Source: Oscillospiraceae bacterium (GTDB lineage Bacteria > Bacillota > Clostridia > Oscillospirales > Oscillospiraceae). Taken from it: a stretch of DNA of 42,409 nucleotides. Each line of letters opens with the position of its first letter. The stretch's first letter is position 1. This document shows, one piece after another, positions 36,962-42,409 of the stretch. The notes under the pieces were generated by a model. That model searched no databases. It worked only from the letters and a program-made list of their open reading frames with translations, and was not told where the DNA came from. Location: the NCBI GenBank assembly GCA_017465745.1, contig JAFTVM010000100.1:1-42409 (forward strand), in the 5' to 3' direction. The position numbers were made by a program, and so were the translations under genes.

Positions 36962-37996
36962 ATGCTCAGCATCAAATTATCAGAAAACGCGGGGCGCGCG
37001 CCGGAGGCCGTGCCGTTCATGCCCGCAGGGCAGCACAGTATTTGTGCCACAGTCAATGGCAAGCCCGGCCGACGCTTGGTGACGGTCGACCGCGAGGCGT
37101 GCGACAGGTTGCAAGCTGACCTCTCGGAGCACCTGAGAGCGTCTGCAGCGGGTGAGAAGGCACGCCCCATGCTTATGTTCGACCACACGGCAGGCAATGC
37201 CGCTGCAAAGCCGCTGGGCTTCGAGTGGGACGACGAGCGAGGCATTCTGCTGCGCGTGGAGTGGACGAAAGCAGGGCGCGAAGCGGTGGAGGGCGGCAAC
37301 TATGGCTACGTGTCGCCTGCTTTCAGGCTCGCCAAGGGCACCGGGGAGATTCTTGGCCTTGCGGGTGGTGTGGAGGTCGGATCGCTTGTCAATGACCCTG
37401 CGTTTGAGCGCAATGAATGCATAGCCGCTGCGCGTGCGGACGAACCAGAAGATGTGCAGGTGGACTATGTGGAGACTGCAATGAGCGTACCCCCACGCGA
37501 AGAGGTTGAAAATATCGCGCGTGAGGGCGATAATACAAATGTCGCCAAGGAAGGCGGCGCAAACAACCAAAAGCAAAACATGGAAGAGATTAAGAAAATG
37601 CTGGGTCTGCCCGCCGAAGCTGACGACGCTGCAGTCTTGTCTGCCATTCGTTCCCTGAAGGCTCAGGGTGCCGAGGCTAAGACGAAGACTGAGGAGGTCG
37701 CCGCCGAGTGCGAGAAGCACAAGAAGGCTCTGGCCGACCACAAGGAGAAGTCTGCGGACGCTTTCATTAAGCGACTGCAGAAGGACGGCACCATTGCCCC
37801 GAAGGACGAGGAGCGCGCCAAGGCCGCTCGTACACTGTTCATGGCCGACCCCGAGCAGGCAGAGACTCTGTTCTGTGGGCTGCGTGCAGCTCATTCTGAG
37901 GTTGTGGGTGACGAGGTTCGCGCTAACCGCGTGACCGAATCCACTGCAAATGACTATTCCAACAAGAGCCTCGAGGAACTTTTGAACGAAAACTAA
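36962..37996 (+). CDS. Mu gpI-like head maturation protease with scaffold C-terminus
   Basis: The 344-aa protein matches Mu protein I/gp32: residues 1-160 contain PMLMFDHTAGNAAAKPLGFEWDD and GREAVEGGNYGYVSPAF, the conserved Mu I protease region, followed by VGSLVNDPAF. Residues about 185-205 are a linker, and the rest is a Lys/Glu-rich coiled-coil scaffold. As in Mu, a nested in-frame start (37580) makes the scaffold part separately, here with its own late promoter at 37488. Confidence 0.88.
   Translation: MLSIKLSENAGRAPEAVPFMPAGQHSICATVNGKPGRRLVTVDREACDRLQADLSEHLRASAAGEKARPMLMFDHTAGNAAAKPLGFEWDDERGILLRVEWTKAGREAVEGGNYGYVSPAFRLAKGTGEILGLAGGVEVGSLVNDPAFERNECIAAARADEPEDVQVDYVETAMSVPPREEVENIAREGDNTNVAKEGGANNQKQNMEEIKKMLGLPAEADDAAVLSAIRSLKAQGAEAKTKTEEVAAECEKHKKALADHKEKSADAFIKRLQKDGTIAPKDEERAKAARTLFMADPEQAETLFCGLRAAHSEVVGDEVRANRVTESTANDYSNKSLEELLNEN
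37488..37534 (+). promoter_or_regulatory. Late promoter E inside the protease gene (scaffold/capsid unit)
   Basis: Element TACCCCCACGCGAAGAGG (37488-37505), -35 TTGAAA (37506-37511), 17 bp, -10 GATAAT (37529-37534). The predicted start is near 37541, with a 40-nt leader before the nested scaffold ATG at 37580. This would give extra scaffold and capsid messages beyond those reading through the protease. Confidence 0.8.
37580..37996 (+). CDS. Nested scaffold protein (138 aa), in-frame with the protease
   Basis: In-frame internal ATG at codon 207 of the protease gene, preceded by GCAAAACATG and a leader with GGAAGG. The product is the coiled-coil scaffold alone (MEEIKKMLGL, then TKTEEVAAECEKHKKALADHKEK), the equivalent of Mu gpZ. 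Promoter E directly upstream supports independent expression. Confidence 0.7.
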   Translation: MEEIKKMLGLPAEADDAAVLSAIRSLKAQGAEAKTKTEEVAAECEKHKKALADHKEKSADAFIKRLQKDGTIAPKDEERAKAARTLFMADPEQAETLFCGLRAAHSEVVGDEVRANRVTESTANDYSNKSLEELLNEN

Positions 37997-38003
37997 TACT
38001 GAA

Positions 38004-39065
38004 ATGGCTACTAACGTAATTACTCTGGCCGACCTCATGCAGCGTCGTGGCGCACCCGCCATTGACCGCAAGGTCGTGGATGAGATTGCGGACTCTGCTC
38101 CGCTCTTCAACGCTATGCCTGCCCGTTCCATTACTGGCACGACATACCGTTACATGCGCCGAACCAGCATCCCCATGATTGGTGCTCGCCCGCTGAATGC
38201 CGGTGCTGAAATGCTGAAGTCTGCCTACAGTCAGGCTACCGCTGAGTGCTATGCTTATGACGGTCTGATTCTGGTTGACAAGATGATTGCCGATGCCGAC
38301 CCTGCAGGCAAGAATGCTCTCATGGCCGAAGAGATGCGCGCTGTTCTGCGCGGTACTGAGTTCGGTCTGGAGCAGGCTCTGTTCTATGGCAAGGCTCGCG
38401 ACCAGTACGGTATTTATGGTCTGAACAATCTCGTGGCAGACTACATGACCATGAGTGCCGACCCCAGCGTGACCGATGCCGAGACAGCTCTTGCTAAGGG
38501 TGGTTGCTCCATCTGGTTCCTGAACCTGAACAACGACTTCATGGAGCTGCAGTATGGCAACGGCAAGACTATTTCCTTCGGCCCTGAGAAGACTCAGGAC
38601 GTGGAACGTCCGACCGGGAAAGACGGTGTCACGATGGGCTCGATGGAGGCTCACATTCGCCACTGCTCCTTCTGGCTCGGCTTCGCTCTGAAGAACATCT
38701 GGGCTGCAGGTCGTATTTGCAACGAGTCTGCAAGCAACCCTGTGACTGACGAGATGCTGGCCAACATGCTGCGCAAGTTCCCTGCCAACAGCAAGCCCAC
38801 CCACATCGTCATGAATCAGGACACTCTCGCTCGCTGGGAGGCAAGCCGCACCAAGGCTCTGACTTTCACAAAGGGCATTTCCAAGGGCGGTGTGATTGCC
38901 GACACCCCGACCGATTTCCGAGGTCTGAAGGTCATTGTCACCGATGCTCTTCTGTCCAACGAAACCGAGAGCGAGATTGCTGCTATTCGCAACAAGAACG
39001 TTATCGGTGTGGAGGACTTCATGAAGAAGGACGGCATGCTTACCAACAACAACAAACCTCTCTAA
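38004..39065 (+). CDS. Major capsid protein (HK97-like fold)
   Basis: The 353-aa protein follows the scaffold by 7 nt. Sequence features fit HK97-fold capsids: an N-terminal helix (ALADLMQ-like), a YRYMRRTSIPMIG region, an E-loop/spine with AEEMRAVLRGTEFGLEQALFYG, and an A-domain with PTHIVMNQDTLARWE and RGLKVIVTDALL. It is also the gene expected after the scaffold in Mu-like order. No delta domain is present, consistent with the separate scaffold protein. Confidence 0.9.
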   Translation: MATNVITLADLMQRRGAPAIDRKVVDEIADSAPLFNAMPARSITGTTYRYMRRTSIPMIGARPLNAGAEMLKSAYSQATAECYAYDGLILVDKMIADADPAGKNALMAEEMRAVLRGTEFGLEQALFYGKARDQYGIYGLNNLVADYMTMSADPSVTDAETALAKGGCSIWFLNLNNDFMELQYGNGKTISFGPEKTQDVERPTGKDGVTMGSMEAHIRHCSFWLGFALKNIWAAGRICNESASNPVTDEMLANMLRKFPANSKPTHIVMNQDTLARWEASRTKALTFTKGISKGGVIADTPTDFRGLKVIVTDALLSNETESEIAAIRNKNVIGVEDFMKKDGMLTNNNKPL

Positions 39066-39071
39066 AACAAC

Positions 39072-39362
39072 ATGGCTGAATTTCATGATCGCGTAGATTT
39101 GGCTCTCGTTTCCACAGGCCCGACCGACATCATTGACATCTGCGAAGAGGGTGGCATCCAGAATGCCCACCTCGTCGTGGAGCTTGAAGGCGGTGGTTCT
39201 GTGACTATCGAGGGCTGCAAGACCGAGGATGGTGTGTTCACAACGGTTGAGAGCATTACTGTTCCCTCCGACGGTGTTTACCGTTCCCGCATTCCGCTGA
39301 ATTATCCCCGCTTCATTCGCCTGTCGGCTGCAAGCGGTGCAACCCTTAGCGTTCGCGTGTGA
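39072..39362 (+). CDS. Capsid decoration/stabilisation-like protein
   Basis: The 96-aa beta-rich protein begins after the capsid gene. It shows a pattern of small head decoration proteins: an N-terminal Asp-rich segment, then alternating strands (LVVELEGGGSVTIEG, SGATLSVRV). It resembles Bbp16-type head decoration proteins in size and position. Overlaps the next gene by one base. Confidence 0.6.
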   Translation: MAEFHDRVDLALVSTGPTDIIDICEEGGIQNAHLVVELEGGGSVTIEGCKTEDGVFTTVESITVPSDGVYRSRIPLNYPRFIRLSAASGATLSVRV

Positions 39363-39832
39363 TGAGCCAGAGCCTGCAATCTGTAACCGTTGACCAACTC
39401 CGCAGTGAGCTCACTGCTGCGGAGCTGGAAGCTCTGCCGTCCGCTGTGATGGATGGGGCAGAATACGAGCAGGTGCAGGCGTGGTTGCAGGAACGACTGC
39501 TACAGGCCGCTGACCGTGTTGTGGGAGCTGTGAACACATGCTCCCGCAATGCTGCCATAAAAAGCGGCCTGTGCAAGGTTCCTGCTGCGTGTGTGCGCAC
39601 TGTGCTGGTGCTTGCCCGCCATGCGGTTATTTCAGCCATCCCCGGTATGGCTGAGACGCTGGAGGGCGGCACCCGTGCGGCTGAGTACTCGACCGCTACG
39701 AGAGAACTGGAAAGCCTTGCGTCATGCTCGCTAGTGCCCGACTATGCACTGACAAGCGAAGAAATGGCTGACGGTGGCTCTTGTGGCGTGACGCTCATGT
39801 TTGGTGAAAGACTCAATAAGTTCAGGTGGTGA
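39362..39832 (+). CDS. Head-tail connector (DUF1320/gp6-like)
   Basis: The start is the ATG at 39362. The 156-aa protein is helical with a QERLLQAADRVVGAVNTCSRNAAI segment and a VRTVLVLARHAVISAIPG helix. This is the all-alpha fold of head-tail connectors that dock on the portal, as in DUF1320 or HK97 gp6. Position before the tail-completion gene supports it. Confidence 0.65.
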   Translation: MSQSLQSVTVDQLRSELTAAELEALPSAVMDGAEYEQVQAWLQERLLQAADRVVGAVNTCSRNAAIKSGLCKVPAACVRTVLVLARHAVISAIPGMAETLEGGTRAAEYSTATRELESLASCSLVPDYALTSEEMADGGSCGVTLMFGERLNKFRW

Positions 39833-40266
39833 AAGGCATTAGCACAGCATTCTGCGACTGGCTCAAAGCACGTTTGGTGGAGTATTCCAACGGCGTGCTG
39901 AGCGCAGAGCTTGTGTACGACGAAAGGCATACCAACCTCGGCACGGCTATTAAAAAGGCCGTGAACGGTGGCTTGGGCTGCTGTGTGGTCATGAGCACTC
40001 CGAGCCTGCGGCAGGCAGATGGCAGCTCCCCCGATGATACGCGGTACACCGTGAGCGTTGAGGTTGCCATTATGCACAATGCAGCGCTGTCTGCCGACAT
40101 TGACTCGGTGCTGCTGTCGGAGCATATCTTCCGCGAGCTTGCTGCGACTCACTTTGAGCTGCGAACTGAGTTTCCACCGAACGTGCGCGCCGAGTCACTC
40201 ACGCACACGCTCAACACAACAAAATGGCTTCATCAATTCACAATAAACTACATAACCAGAATTTAA
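39826..40266 (+). CDS. Tail completion / terminator-like protein
   Basis: The 146-aa protein begins with GTG GTG (39826 or 39829; no ATG). Its pattern (an N-terminal LKARLVEY helix, then beta-strands and ALSADIDSVLLSEHIFRELAATHFEL) resembles the small tail completion proteins between connector and tube. Gene order supports it; no exact family is named. Confidence 0.6.
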   Translation: MVKGISTAFCDWLKARLVEYSNGVLSAELVYDERHTNLGTAIKKAVNGGLGCCVVMSTPSLRQADGSSPDDTRYTVSVEVAIMHNAALSADIDSVLLSEHIFRELAATHFELRTEFPPNVRAESLTHTLNTTKWLHQFTINYITRI

Positions 40267-40267
40267 A

Positions 40268-40873
40268 ATGGCAACAGTAGATATTTACAGACCCATTAAG
40301 ACCCCGGTGAATATCGGTCTCGATGTTGCTCCGCGCACGGAAGCATACGACCCGTACAACACCGAGGAAACCGGCTCTCTTATCGCTCGCTCGGTTGATG
40401 ACTGGAAAAACCTTGCCATGTGCAAGCAGGCAACTACCGAGGTGGCTACCGAGAACGACCCTGAAGATGCATTCGATGCTGTAGCTCTGAAGCGCGTTCG
40501 CATGGAGAATCCTACGGTCACCACTCGCACGACCACTTACGACATGGAGCGTCAGACTGTGCTCTATGCCGCGATTTTCAACGGCATTGCCAACCCCATG
40601 AGCGACGAGACTCTGACTGCTCTGGCAAGTGGCGAGGGCGTGCAGCTGGGCGGTACTACCGACCCGAAGGTGCCCGTCTGCGTGCGTGAGCGTGCATATG
40701 ACGACAAACAGAATCTGCTCTGGACTCGATATATGTACGGCTACCTCATTAACGCCGGTTCGCAGACCTACGACGGCAAGATTTCTCGCCCGCAGCTGCA
40801 GGTTGAGGAGGAGAGTTCTCCGCACAATAAGATTGTCTTCTCGCCCTTCTATTTGGGGACAGCAAGTGCATAA
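40268..40873 (+). CDS. Major tail tube protein
   Basis: The 201-aa protein sits one base after the completion gene and before the tape measure. The N-terminus (IYRPIKTPVNIGLDVAPRTE) and a long beta-rich body fit phage tail tube subunits. It is followed by a strong terminator, consistent with high expression relative to downstream tail genes. Confidence 0.7.
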   Translation: MATVDIYRPIKTPVNIGLDVAPRTEAYDPYNTEETGSLIARSVDDWKNLAMCKQATTEVATENDPEDAFDAVALKRVRMENPTVTTRTTTYDMERQTVLYAAIFNGIANPMSDETLTALASGEGVQLGGTTDPKVPVCVRERAYDDKQNLLWTRYMYGYLINAGSQTYDGKISRPQLQVEEESSPHNKIVFSPFYLGTASA

Positions 40874-40882
40874 CGTCTAAGG

Positions 40883-40915
40883 CGGGCAGCAGTGCGATGG
40901 CTGCTGCCCGTTTTT
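40883..40915 (+). terminator. Terminator after the tail tube gene
   Basis: CGGGCAGCAG / CTGCTGCCCG perfect 10-bp stem, 8-nt loop, followed by TTTTT. The next gene starts six bases later, so this is an attenuating terminator that lowers expression of the downstream tail genes. Confidence 0.9.
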
Positions 40916-40920
40916 AGTTT

Positions 40921-41574
40921 ATGAAGGTTGAAATTGACCAGTTCCGGCAACGCGTGCAGGCTCTCTTTTTCGGGGAGAACATGCTCCCGCAGATTGCCAT
41001 CAATACGCGCGATGCCTTGCAAGATTGGTACAAAAAACTGCCGGAAGACTGGTTCGACAACCCGAAGCCGTTCCCGGACGGCACGCCACGACATGAGGGG
41101 GTGCGTACGTTCATGGCCCCGCTCAGGAGTGCGTGGGAATGGTCGGTGGCCGATAATGGCTTTGAAATTACGTTTGCCGAGACTCGCAAGGTTCCCGGCA
41201 AGAACAGCACTGCATGGGGCTTGCGATTGCAGCAATACGGGCAGGTGATTAAGCCTGTCGAGAAAAAAGCTCTCACTATTCCGGTGACGGCTGAGGCTCG
41301 CGGTCGAACCGCGAAGATGTTTGAGCAGGCTACCGGGCACAAGCTATTTGTCGTGAAAAAGCGCGAAGCCAAAGATCCGAATCACATCGGCTCGCTTGTG
41401 TGGGAAGACCCCGGCGGCGAGCTTCACGCCGCTTTTGTGCTGCGCAAGAGCGCAGACGTGAAGCCACTTCGTGAGCGTAGAGGGCATGACGCTATACCGT
41501 CGCAAGAGCAGCTCGGTAAATGGGCTGCGGATTCTTATTTGAAATATTTGAAATACTCTTTCTTGTATGGCTAA
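40921..41574 (+). CDS. Tail morphogenesis protein (Mu gpG / virion morphogenesis-like)
   Basis: The 217-aa protein begins just after the terminator. The LTIPVTAEARGRTAKMFEQATGH segment and a LVWEDPGGELHAAFVLRKSADVKP element look like Mu gpG/phage virion morphogenesis proteins in the tail assembly cluster. It overlaps the tape measure by 8 nt, so translation is coupled. Confidence 0.65.
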   Translation: MKVEIDQFRQRVQALFFGENMLPQIAINTRDALQDWYKKLPEDWFDNPKPFPDGTPRHEGVRTFMAPLRSAWEWSVADNGFEITFAETRKVPGKNSTAWGLRLQQYGQVIKPVEKKALTIPVTAEARGRTAKMFEQATGHKLFVVKKREAKDPNHIGSLVWEDPGGELHAAFVLRKSADVKPLRERRGHDAIPSQEQLGKWAADSYLKYLKYSFLYG

Positions 41575-42409
41575 TGTAGAGGTTCAGTTGGATGTTAAGG
41601 CCGAGTATAAGCAGGCTCTTGCGGCCATTGCTATGCTCGGCAAGGCTCTGGACGCGGTGCAGCAGCGCGCTAAAATGGCCCTGTCGGTTGCCGGTGGCGC
41701 ACAGGGCGGCGCGGATGGAGCAGGTAAAGCGGAGGCTGAGCAAAAGGCCGCTGTGGAGGCTTTGAGCGCGGCCATGAGGGGCGCAGCCGCTGCTGCTGCT
41801 ATGTTGACCGAGAGCGTGAGCAAACTGACTCCTGCCCTCGAGGCAATGGGGCCACAGGCTGAACAAGTGCAGCAGGTGCTCACGCTGGCCGAGCATTACA
41901 AGCAGCTGGCTGTAGCTATGGGCGTGGCAGCGGATGCCGCAGCGAAGTACAATGCAAGCGGGGCTCAGCAGGGCGAGACAGATGCACGTATTCAGAAGCT
42001 CATGGAGGAGAACCAGAAGCTCATGGAGCTGGTCTCCAACATACGCGAGGAATACGCTGCGATCGTACGCCGAAATGCTGAGCTGAACCGCACGCGCAAG
42101 GAGCGCGAAGAAAACAACAAGTCGGTCAGGGAGGAAATGGAGGTCACGCAAGACCTCACCTACCAAATGCAGCTCGCAGCCATGAGCAAGCGCGAGCTTG
42201 TGGCTGAAATTGACCGCTTGATTAAGGCCCGCAAAGAGGCCGCAAAGGCCGGTGATGAGTCGAAGTACAAAGAGCTAACCGAGGAGCTGAAACTTGCAAG
42301 GCAGGCTATGACGAAGCTGAGGCAGGAGCAGCAGCTCGCCCGCATTGCTTGGATGCAGCAAGCGCAGACCGCTCAGCAAATGGGGCAAAACATTCGCACG
42401 CTCGCGGAA
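41567..42409 (+). CDS. Tail tape measure protein, N-terminal part (continues at base 1)
   Basis: Starts inside the previous gene (8-nt overlap). The in-window segment encodes about 281 residues: an Ala-rich N-terminus with low-complexity hydrophobic helix (about residues 65-85), then Glu/Arg/Lys coiled coil. The final 141 bases are the repeat of the beginning of the window; merged, the protein is about 792 aa. Composition and position give the tape-measure call. Confidence 0.8.
   Translation, partial: MANVEVQLDVKAEYKQALAAIAMLGKALDAVQQRAKMALSVAGGAQGGADGAGKAEAEQKAAVEALSAAMRGAAAAAAMLTESVSKLTPALEAMGPQAEQVQQVLTLAEHYKQLAVAMGVAADAAAKYNASGAQQGETDARIQKLMEENQKLMELVSNIREEYAAIVRRNAELNRTRKEREENNKSVREEMEVTQDLTYQMQLAAMSKRELVAEIDRLIKARKEAAKAGDESKYKELTEELKLARQAMTKLRQEQQLARIAWMQQAQTAQQMGQNIRTLAE
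42269..42409. repeat. Terminal direct repeat, right copy (circularisation overlap)
   Basis: Exact copy of bases 1-141. It lies inside the tape-measure gene and preserves its frame, which shows that the two ends overlap on a circular map. Confidence 0.95.

Noticed and set aside
21623-37513. The repeated TACCCCCACGCGGGAG...TTGAAA blocks look like isolated CRISPR repeats (type I-C style) or REP-type repeats.
   Set aside because: The fixed 17-bp distance to a -10 box and the position before gene starts explain them as promoters. There is no spacer array, no cas gene and no REP transposase.
36980-38140. A 386-aa leftward open frame opposite the protease/scaffold.
   Set aside because: Antisense shadow of the Mu I-like protease; no motif.
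37923-39170. A 415-aa leftward open frame opposite the capsid gene.
   Set aside because: The major capsid protein on the plus strand is certain; the reverse frame has no domain and no promoter.
1-42409. A diversity-generating retroelement or reverse transcriptase linked to the lectin or fibre genes.
   Set aside because: No reverse transcriptase motif (YxDD) in any credible gene and no template repeat of the lectin 3' end was seen.
1-42409. Mu-type transposition (DDE transposase) because several head proteins are Mu-like.
   Set aside because: No transposase or MuB-like gene; a tyrosine integrase and tRNA attP are present, so only the head module is Mu-related.

Overview
The window is one complete temperate siphophage-like genome, opened in the middle of its tail tape-measure gene. 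The first 141 bases are repeated exactly as the last 141 (1-141 = 42269-42409), so the sequence closes into a circle of about 42,268 bp. The tape-measure reading frame continues perfectly across the join. The host is not identified. By eye the base composition is moderately GC-rich (mid-50s percent) with AT-rich islands. Promoters are ordinary TTGACA/TATAAT types, which argues against Bacteroidota. Many starts have no Shine-Dalgarno sequence, and several mRNAs look leaderless. A gut Gram-negative (for example a Verrucomicrobiota or similar) is only a guess. The phage carries the 3' half of a tRNA-Thr(UGU) gene as its probable attP, and that sequence could identify the host.

Layout on the circle. 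37-41.6 kb and 0-5.8 kb: head-to-tail structural genes (Mu gpI-like protease with nested scaffold, major capsid, decoration, connectors, tail tube, tape measure, tail hub, a repeat-containing tail protein, a glycosyltransferase-like protein). 5.8-7.5 kb: leftward integrase and attP. 7.5-9.1 kb: small accessory genes and one leftward gene with its own promoter. 9.3-9.85 kb: immunity switch, with a leftward repressor, three candidate operators and a rightward early promoter. 9.8-21.7 kb: early operon of small unknown genes, a highly structured 300-nt non-coding stretch, a recombination set (Sak4-like ATPase, Cas4/RecB-like nuclease, SSB-like protein, RusA-like resolvase), then a lambda O/P-like replication pair whose origin iterons lie inside the initiator gene. 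21.7-24.5 kb: MuF-like head protein and terminase. 24.5-28 kb: fibre-like proteins. 28-31.1 kb: small membrane proteins, an unusual Cys-rich protein and an amidase (lysis). 31.1-33.9 kb: a Mu gp29-type portal fused to a zinc metallopeptidase domain, with a small overlapping gene that looks like its immunity partner. 34-37 kb: a cassette of unfamiliar genes.

The most striking result is a set of five rightward promoters sharing one architecture: an 18-nt element (core TACCCCCACGCGGGAG) directly abutting a TTGAAA-like -35 box, then exactly 17 bp, then a TAxAAT-like -10. They stand before the MuF/terminase genes, the lectin-fibre/lysis/portal genes, the unknown 34-kb cassette, the 323-aa gene, and the nested scaffold/capsid genes. 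Together they look like a late-gene regulon driven by an unidentified phage activator. At three of them the start codon lies seven bases past the -10 box, predicting leaderless late mRNAs.

The second notable result is the portal-metallopeptidase/immunity pair. It shares a junction motif (NPYGCNQ) with a second protein nearby, which suggests a modular effector system carried by the virion.
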